From positions 1 through 64,000 of the forward strand of contig NZ_PJJP01000029.1 of assembly GCF_002929555.1 (NCBI RefSeq): a DNA stretch of 64,000 nt. The letters run 5' to 3'. This document shows, one piece after another, positions 24,667-32,851 of the stretch. The translations under genes and the position numbers were made by a program. Below the pieces are notes generated by a model, which saw nothing but the letters and a program-made list of their open reading frames with translations, was not told the origin of the DNA and made no database searches. Within the stretch, counting starts at the first letter, position 1; every line of letters starts with the position of its first letter. The stretch is from Cryobacterium sp. N22. Its GTDB lineage: Bacteria; Actinomycetota; Actinomycetes; Actinomycetales; Microbacteriaceae.

Positions 24667-25520
24667 CCACACACGCCATCGACACCGTCGTGCGGGCCGC
24701 CCTCGACGAAGACGCCCCGTGGGGCGACCTCACCAGCGAGATGCTGATCCCCGCCGACGCCGCCGCCACCGCGCAGCTGGTCGCCAGGGAAGCCGGCGTC
24801 TTCAGCGGCGGGGCCGTGTTCGCGGCGGCATTCCGGCTGGTCGACCCGCGCATAGCGGTGCACCTGCACGTCACCGACGGCGCCGCCTTCGCCGCGGGTG
24901 ACCTGCTCGCCGAGGCGTCCGGCCCGGCCCGCGGCATCCTGCAGGCCGAACGCATCGGCCTGAACTTCGTGCAGCGGATGAGCGGCATCGCCGCCCTCAC
25001 CGCACAGTACGTGGCCGAGACCACGGGCACCGCGGCCCGCATCGTCGACACCCGCAAGACCACACCGGGCCTGCGCGCGTTCGAACGTCAGGCCGTGCGC
25101 GACGGCGGCGGCCACAACCACCGGTTCAGCCTCTCCGACGCTGTGATGGCCAAGGACAACCATCTCGCGGTCCTGAGCGCCGGCGGCATCGGCCTCACCG
25201 AGGCCCTGCTGGCCGTGCGCGCCAAGCTCTCGCACACCACCCACTTCGAGGTGGAGGTGGACACGATCGAGCAGATCGAACCGGTGCTCGCGGCCGGCAT
25301 CGACACGATCATGCTCGACAACTTCGATGCCGACAGCCTCCGCGAAGGCGTGCGCCTGGTCGCCGGCCGGGCCATCGTCGAGGCCAGCGGCGGGGTCTCG
25401 CTCGACACCGTAAGACGCATCGCCGAGTCCGGCGTCGACGTCATCTCGGTGGGCGCCCTCACCCACAGCGTTCGCTCGCTCGACCTGGGCCTGGACGTCG
25501 TGATCCTCACCGAGGATTGA
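24660..25520 (+). CDS. nadC: Quinolinate phosphoribosyltransferase (decarboxylating)
   Basis: 286 residues; the ATG lies in the last codons of nadB. NadC joins quinolinate with PRPP to give nicotinate mononucleotide, CO2 and PPi, ending the de novo branch begun by NadB and NadA. Motifs: DEDAPWGDLTSEM at the N-terminus, AERIGLNFVQRMSGIAALT, VDTRKTTPGLRAFERQAVRDGGGHNHRFSLSDAVMAKDNHL (active-site Arg, His and Lys residues), FEVEVDTIEQ, IMLDNFDADSL and VEASGGVSLDTVRRIAESGVDVISVG. Length is standard. It is translationally coupled to nadB. Confidence 0.97.
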   Translation: MLTTHAIDTVVRAALDEDAPWGDLTSEMLIPADAAATAQLVAREAGVFSGGAVFAAAFRLVDPRIAVHLHVTDGAAFAAGDLLAEASGPARGILQAERIGLNFVQRMSGIAALTAQYVAETTGTAARIVDTRKTTPGLRAFERQAVRDGGGHNHRFSLSDAVMAKDNHLAVLSAGGIGLTEALLAVRAKLSHTTHFEVEVDTIEQIEPVLAAGIDTIMLDNFDADSLREGVRLVAGRAIVEASGGVSLDTVRRIAESGVDVISVGALTHSVRSLDLGLDVVILTED

Positions 25521-25550
25521 CACCACCCCTCACCTGAACCCGGAGCCGCC

Positions 25551-26696
25551 ATGATCTACCTGGACAACGCCGCGACGACCCCGCTCCGCCGCGAGGTCGC
25601 CGAAGCCATCTGGCCGGTCATGACCCGCGGGTTCGGCAACCCGTCCAGCCACCACCGGGTGGGTGAGGCCGCCGCGGCAGCCCTGAAGACCGCGCGCACC
25701 CGCATCGCCACGGTGTTGGGCTGCCGCCCCGGCGAGATCACCATCACCAGCGGCGGCACCGAGGCCGACAACCTTGCCATCAAGGGCCTCGCGCTCGGCA
25801 CCCCGCGTGGGCGGCACATCATCAGCACCGACCTCGAACACGAGGCCGTGCTCGAATCCTGCGACTACCTGCGCCGGGTGCACGGGTTCGAGATCACCCT
25901 GTTGGCCACGGATGCCGCCGGCCGCGTCGACCCCGCCGAGCTCGCCCGGGTCATCCGGCCGGACAGCACCCTCGTGACCGTGCACTACGCCAACAACGAG
26001 ATCGGCACCGTGCAGCCCATCCGCGAACTCGCCGCGATCGCCCGCGCGGCCGGCGTGCCGTTGCACACCGACGCGGTGCAGGCCGCCGGCTGGCTGGAGC
26101 TGAACGTCGCAGACCTCGGCGTCGACGCGCTGAGCATCTCCGGCCACAAGCTCGGCGCACCCCAGGGCGTCGGCGCGCTGTACCTGCGCGGCCGCCTGCA
26201 GGTCGAACCGGTGCTGCACGGCGGCGGCCAGGAGCGCGGCAAGCGCAGCGGCACCGAGAACGTAGCCGGGGCCGTGGGGCTCGCCGTCGCCCTCGACCTG
26301 GCCGAGGCCGAACGGCGAGAGCTCGCGCCCGCCCTGGCCGCCCTACGGGACGGCTTCGTCACGGCGGTGCTCGAGAGCACGCCGGGCGCCGCACTGACCG
26401 GGGACCCACTGCACCGGCTGCCCGGCCATGCCTCGTTCACCTTCGCCGGCACCGGCGGGGAGGCCGTGCTGCTCGAACTCGAACGCCACGACATCGTCTG
26501 CTCGAGCGGGTCGGCCTGCGCCGCGGGCAGCGACGAGCCGTCACACGTTCTCACGGCCCTGGGCATCCCGGCCGACCTCGCCCAGACCGCCGTGCGGTTC
26601 ACCCTGTCGGCCACCACCACCGCCGCGGAGCTGGCCGAGGCAGCCGCCCGCGTGCGCGACGCCGTCGCCGCCGTGCGCGGCCTCGCCACCCCGTAA
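25551..26696 (+). CDS. Cysteine desulfurase (NifS/IscS-like)
   Basis: 381 residues. PLP-enzyme features: YLDNAATTPLRREV at the N-terminus, SGGTEADNLAIKG, EHEAVLESC, HYANNEIGTVQPI, HTDAVQAAG, the Schiff-base Lys in SGHKLGAPQGVGALY near residue 205, and the active-site Cys loop CSSGSACAAGSDEPSHVL near 325 with the group I (IscS/NifS) layout. It releases sulfur from Cys as persulfide for Fe-S cluster assembly. Here it follows nadC by 30 bases in the NAD operon, so it most likely serves the oxygen-sensitive [4Fe-4S] cluster of NadA, an arrangement known in several bacteria (nifS-nad loci). No scaffold gene is nearby. Confidence 0.93.
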   Translation: MIYLDNAATTPLRREVAEAIWPVMTRGFGNPSSHHRVGEAAAAALKTARTRIATVLGCRPGEITITSGGTEADNLAIKGLALGTPRGRHIISTDLEHEAVLESCDYLRRVHGFEITLLATDAAGRVDPAELARVIRPDSTLVTVHYANNEIGTVQPIRELAAIARAAGVPLHTDAVQAAGWLELNVADLGVDALSISGHKLGAPQGVGALYLRGRLQVEPVLHGGGQERGKRSGTENVAGAVGLAVALDLAEAERRELAPALAALRDGFVTAVLESTPGAALTGDPLHRLPGHASFTFAGTGGEAVLLELERHDIVCSSGSACAAGSDEPSHVLTALGIPADLAQTAVRFTLSATTTAAELAEAAARVRDAVAAVRGLATP

Positions 26697-26708
26697 CTGT
26701 TCCCAAAA

Positions 26709-26746
26709 CGGACAATTGGTCCCGGCGCACCGGGACCAATTGTCCG
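26709..26746. terminator. Perfect 17-bp hairpin after the NAD operon
   Basis: CGGACAATTGGTCCCGG (26709-26725) is the exact inverted complement of CCGGGACCAATTGTCCG (26730-26746) with a CGCA loop. It begins 13 bases after the cysteine desulfurase stop. No U-tract follows, so it is a U-less terminator or mRNA-end stabiliser rather than a textbook intrinsic terminator. Confidence 0.7.
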
Positions 26747-26899
26747 CGCGGGGCACAGTTGCGGTGCGGGGCGAACGGATGCTGAACGGGAGACGACTGG
26801 CAGCGGGGTGGGACCTTTGGCCCGTGTTTTGGGCGGTGGGGCAGCCTATGTTTGAACCAGAGACAAAGATCCCAGATCGGGTTGTCCAGGAGGAAAACT

Positions 26900-29653
26900 A
26901 TGACGATCACAGACCAACCAGTCGCCACTCCCATAGCTACAAAGATCGACACCTTGGTTGCAGCCGGCAACGTCGCGCTGAAGGACTACGCGGACTTCAC
27001 CCAGGAACAGATCGACTTCATCGTCAAGAAGGCCTCCGTCGCCGCGCTGTCCCAGCACGCCACGCTCGCCGTTCACGCCGTCGCTGAGACCGGCCGTGGT
27101 GTCTTCGAAGACAAGGCCGTGAAGAACCTCTTCGCGTGCGAGCACGTCACCAACTCCATGCAGAACCTCAAGACCGTTGGCATCATCAGCCGCGACGAGA
27201 TCACCGGCATCACCGAGATCGCCGAGCCCGTCGGCGTCATCTGTGGCATCACCCCCGTGACGAACTGTACGTCCACCGCGATCTTCAAGTCGCTCATCGC
27301 ACTCAAGACCCGTAACCCCATCATCTTCGGCTTCCACCCCGCCGCGCAGGAGTCCTCCGCAGCCGCCGCCCGCGTCGTCCGCGACGCCGCCATCGCAGCA
27401 GGCGCACCCGCCAACTGCATCCAGTGGATCGAGCAGCCGTCCCTCGAGGCTTCCACCCTGCTGATGAACCACCCCGGTGTGGCCCTCATCCTCGCGACCG
27501 GTGGAAACGCCATGGTCCGCGCCGCGTACTCCTGCGGCAAGCCCGCCCTGGGCGTCGGCGCCGGCAACGTGCCCGCCTTCATCGAGAAGAGCGCCAAGCT
27601 CAAGCGTGCCGTCAACGACGTCGTGCTCTCGAAGGCCTTCGACTACGGCATGATCTGCGCTTCGGAGCAGGCCGTCATCATCGAAGAGCCCCTCTACAAC
27701 GAGGCCATGGCCGAGTTCAAGATCCTGCACGCCTACCGCACCAACAAGGAGGAGAAGGCCCTCCTCGAGGAGTTCATCTTCGGTGTGCAGGCCAACTCGG
27801 AGAACTGCGCCGGAGCCAAGCTGAACCCGAACGTCGTCGGTAAGTCGCCGGTGTGGATCGCCCAGCAGGCCGGCTTCAGCGTTCCCGAAGACACGTCGAT
27901 CATCCTGGTCGAGGTCTCGGGAGTCGGACCGCACGAGCCGATGACCCGCGAAAAGCTGGCACCGGTGCTCGCCGTCATGCACGCCAAGGACGCCGAAGAG
28001 GGCATCTCGCTCTCCGAGCAGATGGTGGAATTCGACGGACTGGGCCACTCGGGCTCGATCCACAGCGAAAACCCCGCGATCATCGAAGAATTCGGCAAGC
28101 GCGTCAAGGCTGTCCGCATCATCACCAACGCCCCCAGCTCGCTCGGTGGCATCGGTGACATCTACAACGCGTTCATCCCCTCGCTCACGCTCGGCTGTGG
28201 TTCGTACGGACACAACTCCGTCTCGAACAACGTCTCGGCGATCAACCTGATCAACATCAAGCGCATCGGCCGGAGGAACAACAACTTGCAGTGGTTCAAG
28301 ATCCCCGCGAAGACCTACTTCGAGCCGAACGCCATCCGTTACCTGGCCGACATGCGCGACGTCACCCGGGTCACCATCGTCACCGACTCGACCATGACTC
28401 GCCTGGGCTTCGTCGACAAGATCCTCGACGTGCTCAACCGCCGCGAGGGCCGTGTCGCCCTGCAGATCATCGACAACGTGCTCCCCGAGCCCACCGTTGC
28501 CGCCGTCGAGAAGGGCGCAGAGGAAATGCGCGCCTTCAAGCCGGACACCATCATCGCCCTCGGTGGCGGTTCGCCGATGGACGCCGCCAAGGTCATGTGG
28601 CTGCTCTACGAACACCCTGAAATCGACTTCGCCGACATGAAGGAAAAGTTCTTCGACGTGCGCAAGCGCGCGTTCAAGTTCCCCGACCTCGGTGAGCTCG
28701 CCAAGCTGGTCTGCATCCCGACCACCTCGGGCACCGGTAGCGAGATGACCCCGTTCGCCGTGATCACCGACGACGTGACCGGCGTCAAGTACCCGCTGGC
28801 CGACTACGCGCTGATCCCGTCCGTCGCGATCATCGACCCCGTGCTCACGGCCATGATGCCGTCGTTCCTCGCCGCCGACTCCGGCTTCGACGCCCTGACC
28901 CACGCCACTGAGGCGTATGTCTCGGTGTACGCGAACGACTTCACCGACGGCCTCTGCCTGCACGCGATCAAGCTGATCTTCGAGAACATCGAGACCAGCG
29001 TCAAGGGCACCATCGGCAGCACCGATGACGCCGTGATCAAGGCTCGCGAGAAGATGCACAACGCCGCGTCGATCTCTGGCATGGCATTCGGTAACGCGTT
29101 CCTGGGCATAGTCCACGCCATGGCGCACGTCACCGGCGCGCAGCTGCACCTGATCCACGGCCGGGTCAACGCGACCTACCTGCCGCACGTGATCCGGTAC
29201 AACGGCACCGTACCGACCAAGCTGACCAGCTGGCCCAAGTACGAGCACTACATCGCCCCGGAGCGCTTCCAGGAAATCGCGAAGCACCTCGGCCTCCCGG
29301 CCTCGACCCCGGCCGAGGGCGTCGAGTCCTACGCCAAGGCCGTCGAGAAGCTGCGCGACCAGGTCGGCATCAAGCCGTCCTTCCAGGCACAGGGCGTGCC
29401 GGAAGAGGACTTCATCAGCCGCCTCGACTCGCTCGCCATGGGCGCCTACGGCGACCAGTGCGCACCCGCCAACCCGCGGATGCCGATGCTGGACGACATG
29501 AAGACCCTCATGGAAGCCGCGTACTACGGCACGTCATTCGCCGAGGTTCGCGCCGGACGCGCAGCCGTGGTTGACGCCGCGCACGAGACCGGTGCAGTGG
29601 TTGCCGCCCCGGCCGAGGACGCCAAGAAGCCGGCCCGCAAGGCCGGCAAGTAG
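26900..29653 (+). CDS. adhE: Bifunctional acetaldehyde-CoA/alcohol dehydrogenase
   Basis: 917 residues from ATG 26900, preceded by AGGAGG; an upstream in-frame ATG at 26852 is not supported by a ribosome site. The N-terminal half is a CoA-acylating aldehyde dehydrogenase (about 15-445) with EPVGVICGITPVTNCTSTA, ALGVGAGNVPAF and the catalytic Cys in YGMICASEQAV near residue 255. The C-terminal half is an iron-dependent alcohol dehydrogenase (about 465-880) with IALGGGSPMDAAKVMW, PTTSGTGSEMTPFAVI and the metal-ligand segments GFDALTHATEAYVS and GIVHAMAHVTGAQLHLIHGRVNA. It turns acetyl-CoA to ethanol with two NADH and assembles as spirosomes in known cases. It marks fermentative capacity. A long 200-base upstream region suggests its own promoter. 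Confidence 0.97.
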   Translation: MTITDQPVATPIATKIDTLVAAGNVALKDYADFTQEQIDFIVKKASVAALSQHATLAVHAVAETGRGVFEDKAVKNLFACEHVTNSMQNLKTVGIISRDEITGITEIAEPVGVICGITPVTNCTSTAIFKSLIALKTRNPIIFGFHPAAQESSAAAARVVRDAAIAAGAPANCIQWIEQPSLEASTLLMNHPGVALILATGGNAMVRAAYSCGKPALGVGAGNVPAFIEKSAKLKRAVNDVVLSKAFDYGMICASEQAVIIEEPLYNEAMAEFKILHAYRTNKEEKALLEEFIFGVQANSENCAGAKLNPNVVGKSPVWIAQQAGFSVPEDTSIILVEVSGVGPHEPMTREKLAPVLAVMHAKDAEEGISLSEQMVEFDGLGHSGSIHSENPAIIEEFGKRVKAVRIITNAPSSLGGIGDIYNAFIPSLTLGCGSYGHNSVSNNVSAINLINIKRIGRRNNNLQWFKIPAKTYFEPNAIRYLADMRDVTRVTIVTDSTMTRLGFVDKILDVLNRREGRVALQIIDNVLPEPTVAAVEKGAEEMRAFKPDTIIALGGGSPMDAAKVMWLLYEHPEIDFADMKEKFFDVRKRAFKFPDLGELAKLVCIPTTSGTGSEMTPFAVITDDVTGVKYPLADYALIPSVAIIDPVLTAMMPSFLAADSGFDALTHATEAYVSVYANDFTDGLCLHAIKLIFENIETSVKGTIGSTDDAVIKAREKMHNAASISGMAFGNAFLGIVHAMAHVTGAQLHLIHGRVNATYLPHVIRYNGTVPTKLTSWPKYEHYIAPERFQEIAKHLGLPASTPAEGVESYAKAVEKLRDQVGIKPSFQAQGVPEEDFISRLDSLAMGAYGDQCAPANPRMPMLDDMKTLMEAAYYGTSFAEVRAGRAAVVDAAHETGAVVAAPAEDAKKPARKAGK

Positions 29654-29696
29654 GCTCCACGCTCCCAGCAGTAACCGTTCGACCTGCACCACCACA

Positions 29697-29728
29697 ACGG
29701 CCCCGCACACTCGTGCGGGGCCGTTTTG
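29697..29728 (+). terminator. Rho-independent terminator of adhE
   Basis: ACGGCCCCGCAC (29697-29708) pairs perfectly with GTGCGGGGCCGT (29713-29724) around a four-base loop, followed by TTTGTG. It lies 44 bases after the adhE stop. Confidence 0.9.
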
Positions 29729-29791
29729 TGTGAGGATGCCACCTGTTTTCGGTCGACGACACCGGTGCTCCTCACCACCCATTGGTGTTAG

Positions 29792-30169
29792 ATGGAGGCT
29801 GTGGGCAACCCAACTGACTCTCCGCACGGCAGCGGCGACGCTGCCGAGCCCGACTCAGCCCAAATGCCGGAGCACGAGCCGGACGAGGACCACAACCTGC
29901 GTCAAGCCGCCCAGGATCAGAAGATCCAGAAGATCCTGCTGGACGCGCACCGACGGGACGACGAAGCTGACATCCGCGACATCGAGTCTGACAAGCGAGC
30001 GGAAGCCGCCGACCTCGAGGCCTTTCTCGACACCAGCGAAACGTATTCGGGCCACGGAGAACGCCGAGCGGCAGCTCTGGACCGGTCGCATGCCAAGAGC
30101 GACCGTCAGTCCTCGGCCGACGATCGAGCCGAACTAACGAAGCACAAAGACAACCCGGACACCGAATAG
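29792..30169 (+). CDS. Small highly charged hypothetical protein
   Basis: 125 residues from ATG 29792. No known domain is recognised. The sequence is almost entirely hydrophilic, with alternating Asp/Glu/Arg/Lys, a probable helical stretch at 40-90 (QDQKIQKILLDAHRRDDEADIRDIESDKRAEAADLEAFL) given here only as positions 42-80 in evidence, and a disordered tail. It lacks signal peptide, membrane segment and Cys. Codon use matches its neighbours. It sits between the adhE terminator and the convergent arsenate reductase genes. It could be a stress-related or coiled-coil protein; no function is assigned. Confidence 0.5.
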   Translation: MEAVGNPTDSPHGSGDAAEPDSAQMPEHEPDEDHNLRQAAQDQKIQKILLDAHRRDDEADIRDIESDKRAEAADLEAFLDTSETYSGHGERRAAALDRSHAKSDRQSSADDRAELTKHKDNPDTE

Positions 30170-30232
30170 CCGCCTGCCTGGGGTCGTCGCGCCGATTCTT
30201 GTGGGTGGTGGGCTGATGCGCACAGAGTCTGA

Positions 30233-30901
30233 TCAGGCCGGGAGCGGCTGCTGTTCGACGCCGACACTGATCAGCAGCGTGACGACATGGGCGCGTATGT
30301 CGTCCCGGATGCCCCGCACGGCCGCCAGGGACTGCCCGGCCGGGTCGGCCAGCTCCCAGTCCTGGTAGCGCTTGCCCGAGTAGACCGGGCAGGCGTCGCC
30401 GCAACCCATGGTGACCACGACGTCGGCGGCCTGCACGACGTCATCGGTGAGCGGCTTGGGGAATTCCTCGCCCAGGTCCAGGCCGATCTCGCGCATGGCC
30501 TCGATCACCGTGGCGTGGATCTCGCCAGAGGGAATCGAGCCGGCGCTGCGCACGTGCACCCGTCCGCCGGAGAGATGCCTGGTGAGCACGGCCGCCATCT
30601 GGGACCGACCCGCGTTCTGCTCACAGACGAAGAGGACCTCGGGAACCTCCCGCGCGATCGCGCCCTTGGCCTGGGCGAGCGCGGTGAGCCGGTCGGTGGC
30701 AAACCGCACCGTGCGCGCGGCGACGTACGCGCGCACGGTCGAACCACGCAGGAGGCTGGTATACGACTCGAGGACGTACCGTTCCACGGTCTCGAGGCCG
30801 AAGATACCGGAGAACTTGAGCGAGAGCTCGTCGGAGAGACGGTGTAGATACGCCTCCGGGTAGGTGAGCCCGGGAATCGGGCGACGGTCCGAAACATCCA
30901 T
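30233..30901 (-). CDS. arsC: Arsenate reductase-like low-molecular-weight phosphatase with N-terminal helical domain
   Basis: 222 residues. Residues 1-85 form a helical N-terminal domain (SDELSLKFSGIFGLETVERYVLES... region) of the three-helix-bundle type seen in some actinobacterial ArsC proteins. From about 88 the LMW-tyrosine-phosphatase fold begins with VLFVCEQNAGRSQM (catalytic Cys and Arg of the CxxNxGRS loop), SAGS, and MGCGDACPVYSGKRYQDWELADPAG, which is the arsenate-reductase signature. These enzymes reduce arsenate, in actinobacteria usually using mycothiol and mycoredoxin. It lies 30 bases downstream of a second, shorter arsC on the same strand. The extra domain may mediate dimerisation; this is family knowledge, not visible function. 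Confidence 0.85.
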   Translation of the reverse strand: MDVSDRRPIPGLTYPEAYLHRLSDELSLKFSGIFGLETVERYVLESYTSLLRGSTVRAYVAARTVRFATDRLTALAQAKGAIAREVPEVLFVCEQNAGRSQMAAVLTRHLSGGRVHVRSAGSIPSGEIHATVIEAMREIGLDLGEEFPKPLTDDVVQAADVVVTMGCGDACPVYSGKRYQDWELADPAGQSLAAVRGIRDDIRAHVVTLLISVGVEQQPLPA

Positions 30902-30931
30902 TGCTTGCGCCTTGTCGTCGGGTGTCGGGGG

Positions 30932-31366
30932 CTAAACGGTGACGGGAAGGATCTCGGTGAGCAGCTTCTCGATGCGCGCCTTGATATCGTCGCGGATGGG
31001 GCGCACCGATTCGATGCCCTGGCCGGCCGGGTCGGCCAGCTCCCAGTCCTCGTAACGCTTGCCGGGGAAGATCGGGCAGGCGTCGCCGCAGCCCATGGTG
31101 ATCACGACGTCGGAGTCCTTGACTGCTTCGGTCGTGAGGATTTTGGGCACGTTGTGCGCGATGTCGATGCCGTCTTCGGCCATGGCCGCGATTGCGACGG
31201 GGTTGATCTGGTCCTTCGGCTCGGAGCCGGCCGAGAGCACCTCGACACGGCCTCCGGAGAGAGCTGCGAGGTAACCGGCGGCCATCTGGGACCGTCCGGC
31301 ATTGTGCACGCAGACGAAGAGGACTGTGGGCTTGGCGGCGGACGTGCCGGCACTGATGTCAGACAT
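30932..31366 (-). CDS. arsC: Arsenate reductase (LMW-phosphatase fold)
   Basis: 144 residues from ATG 31366, chosen for GAAGGAATCCC upstream; the open frame to 31432 adds an unlikely leader. The catalytic loop is VLFVCVHNAGRSQMAAG near residue 17, followed by SAGSEPKDQINP, and MGCGDACPIFPGKRYEDWELADPAGQ near 95 with the Asp general acid in WELADPAG. This is the single-domain form of the mycothiol-linked arsenate reductases. It is the first gene of a two-arsC unit. No arsenite pump or arsR lies in this window, so export must be encoded elsewhere. A dyad upstream at 31387-31414 may hold its regulator. Confidence 0.88.
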   Translation of the reverse strand: MSDISAGTSAAKPTVLFVCVHNAGRSQMAAGYLAALSGGRVEVLSAGSEPKDQINPVAIAAMAEDGIDIAHNVPKILTTEAVKDSDVVITMGCGDACPIFPGKRYEDWELADPAGQGIESVRPIRDDIKARIEKLLTEILPVTV

Positions 31367-31386
31367 GGGATTCCTTCGGCTGGCGA

Positions 31387-31414
31387 TTGATCGACATCTG
31401 TCAATATAGTCGAT
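31387..31414 (-). promoter_or_regulatory. Dyad upstream of the arsC pair, possible ArsR-type operator
   Basis: ATCGAC (31390-31395) and GTCGAT (31409-31414) are perfect inverted arms with a 13-base spacer, and TTGA (31387-31390) with TCAA (31401-31404) forms a second nested dyad. They lie 21-48 bases upstream of the arsC start at 31366, where SmtB/ArsR operators are expected. Pattern only; no regulator gene is adjacent. Confidence 0.35.
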
Positions 31415-31650
31415 GCACCCGGGTTTCGGCATTCAGGGACGACTTATCACCCACCGCACACTCTCCGTTCACCTTCCGTTCATCCGCTCCCGAGGAGCCC
31501 GTATACCGAGTTGCCCACGTGCGGACCAGGTACCCCCGCACACCAGGGCAGTTCATCCGGTTCGGGGCAACTCGGCAATGCACCGCGGAGCGGGAGGCTC
31601 GATGAGCGGCTCGGGAGACTCGATTCACGAGGGCAACCTCGCTTAACGCA
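31415..31650. other. Gene-free stretch upstream of arsC
   Basis: Between the arsC upstream dyad and the hairpin at 31651 I see no supported gene. Short open frames on both strands lack ribosome sites and family features. Together with the following segments to 32038 it forms about 670 bases without a convincing CDS; the hairpin, the inverted repeat and a decayed reading frame in it are listed separately. Confidence 0.5.
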
Positions 31651-31688
31651 AAAGTCCCGGTCTCTTTCGAGACCAGGACTTTAGTTTT
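31651..31688 (+). terminator. Intrinsic terminator with no obvious gene upstream
   Basis: AAAGTCCCGGTCTC (31651-31664) pairs with GAGACCAGGACTTT (31669-31682) with a single mismatch and a TTTC loop; TTTAGTTTT follows on the plus strand. No plus-strand gene ends nearby, so it may be a relic of a lost gene or of rearrangement. Confidence 0.7.
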
Positions 31689-31691
31689 AGT

Positions 31692-31707
31692 GGGCGTTTC
31701 ACGGAAT
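31692..31707 (+). repeat. Left copy of a 16-bp inverted repeat
   Basis: GGGCGTTTCACGGAAT occurs here and in inverted form at 33943-33958 (match extends to 19 of 20 bases). The right copy starts four bases after the 3' end of the tRNA-fMet gene. The two copies enclose a 2.2-kb A/T-richer segment. Confidence 0.85.
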
Positions 31708-31795
31708 CCCAGAGCCCTGACTACAGCTGGGCTTTCTCTGGGACTTCGTGTTGCGATTCCAAGCTAAGGCGGATTTCATTCCAGCAACCGAGTAG

Positions 31796-32032
31796 TCCCG
31801 GCCCGGCGGTTCGCGCCTCGCCGTCGAGACACCCACGCTCTTCGCCGTCGAGGACGCCTCGTCGATTGACGTGAGGGGTTCATCAACATGCATCGAAGTG
31901 GCCGGCCCGCCGGAAGAACCAGGTCGCTTCAGCGCGCGGCATCCCGCTCAGGACCTGAGGATCCTCGGGGGGAGCGTCCTCCTGCTCTTCGGCACTCCTA
32001 ACATCTACTCCGGCACCCAGACGATCGACTAA
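31796..32032 (+). other. Possible decayed coding fragment
   Basis: The plus frame is open for 78 codons between TAG (31793) and TAA (32030-32032), with a GTG at 31871 giving at most 53 codons (ends FGTPNIYSGTQTID). The residue composition looks protein-like (SIDV, IEVAGPPEEPGRF, LRILGGSVLLLFG) but there is no ribosome site and no family I know. I treat it as a possible gene remnant only. Confidence 0.2.
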
Positions 32033-32038
32033 GGTTTC

Positions 32039-32809
32039 CTAGTTTTTCGCCCCTCGTCGAGAACTTCGCTTTTCTCGACCGACGAAGTAGTGCTCAACGA
32101 ACCCCGACTGGGTGAAGCGAGTCACCAGATCGACTGACGATTCTGTGAGCCCCACAAGGCGGGCACTCTGCGCTATGCGATCGTCAAGATCTCGTAACGC
32201 GTCCCTTCCGGGCTCGAAGGTCGCAACACTTCCAGCTCGGCGAAGCGCGACTTCGTAGTCACCCGTAAATGAATGCGACACGAAACCAAATTCCTGGGTC
32301 AGCATCGGCGTATCTAACTCGATCCATGGCCAAACCCCCCACTCGGCAAGGCCTCGGAGAAGCCCGTCTCTTATCCGTTGTTCAACCCAATCGCTGGCGT
32401 CCGAAAGCAACCAGGGAACAAAGTCAAACGGCTCGTAGGTCCTTACCGATGGGCCCATCAGCTCGCCTTGGACGTAGTTGCACGCAACGGTCGGCCACCT
32501 CAGCGCACTCAGATCTGGCATCCGAAATGCAACGTCTTCGGCGCACGATGATGGCTTGCCATCGGGTCCGAATTGTAGGGTGGACTCGAAGTACTCCTGA
32601 ATCTCCTCCTCAAATTCCCCACCGTTGCCCGGCATGGCGAGTTGGGGTGCGTAGGCAAGGAGATAGGCAACGGTTTCTCGCTCGACCTTCGCCAAGTCTG
32701 CATCCTGCTTGGAATCGCTGATCCGAGCGCGCAGCACCCGCGTGACACGCTCTCTACGGTCGTCCGGCAGGAGGAGCCACTTCGCTTCGGCAGCCGTCGC
32801 TTCGGTCAT
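32039..32809 (-). CDS. Hypothetical protein in the repeat-bounded segment
   Basis: 256 residues from ATG 32809; no good ribosome site is seen. Not recognised. It is Trp/Phe/Asp-rich and appears soluble: a helical N-terminal third (DDRRERVTRVLRARI; ERETVAYLLAYAPQLAMP), a middle with FDFVPWLLSDASDWVEQRIRDGLL, and a mixed C-terminus with VTRFTQSGFVEHYFVGREKR. There is no signal peptide or membrane segment. Codons use more A/T at third positions than the flanking core genes, suggesting later acquisition. It lies inside the 16-bp inverted repeats, next to the DHFR-family gene on the same strand (42-base gap). Confidence 0.5.
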   Translation of the reverse strand: MTEATAAEAKWLLLPDDRRERVTRVLRARISDSKQDADLAKVERETVAYLLAYAPQLAMPGNGGEFEEEIQEYFESTLQFGPDGKPSSCAEDVAFRMPDLSALRWPTVACNYVQGELMGPSVRTYEPFDFVPWLLSDASDWVEQRIRDGLLRGLAEWGVWPWIELDTPMLTQEFGFVSHSFTGDYEVALRRAGSVATFEPGRDALRDLDDRIAQSARLVGLTESSVDLVTRFTQSGFVEHYFVGREKRSSRRGAKN

Positions 32810-32851
32810 CGATGACGTTGATCAAATACTGCATAGTGTCGGTCCTCTCGC

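Noticed and set aside
22831..24672. 613-codon minus-strand open frame opposite nadB
   Set aside because: Antisense shadow of a complete NadB.
26846..29287. 813-codon minus-strand open frame opposite adhE
   Set aside because: Antisense shadow; the plus strand encodes a complete AdhE with all motifs.
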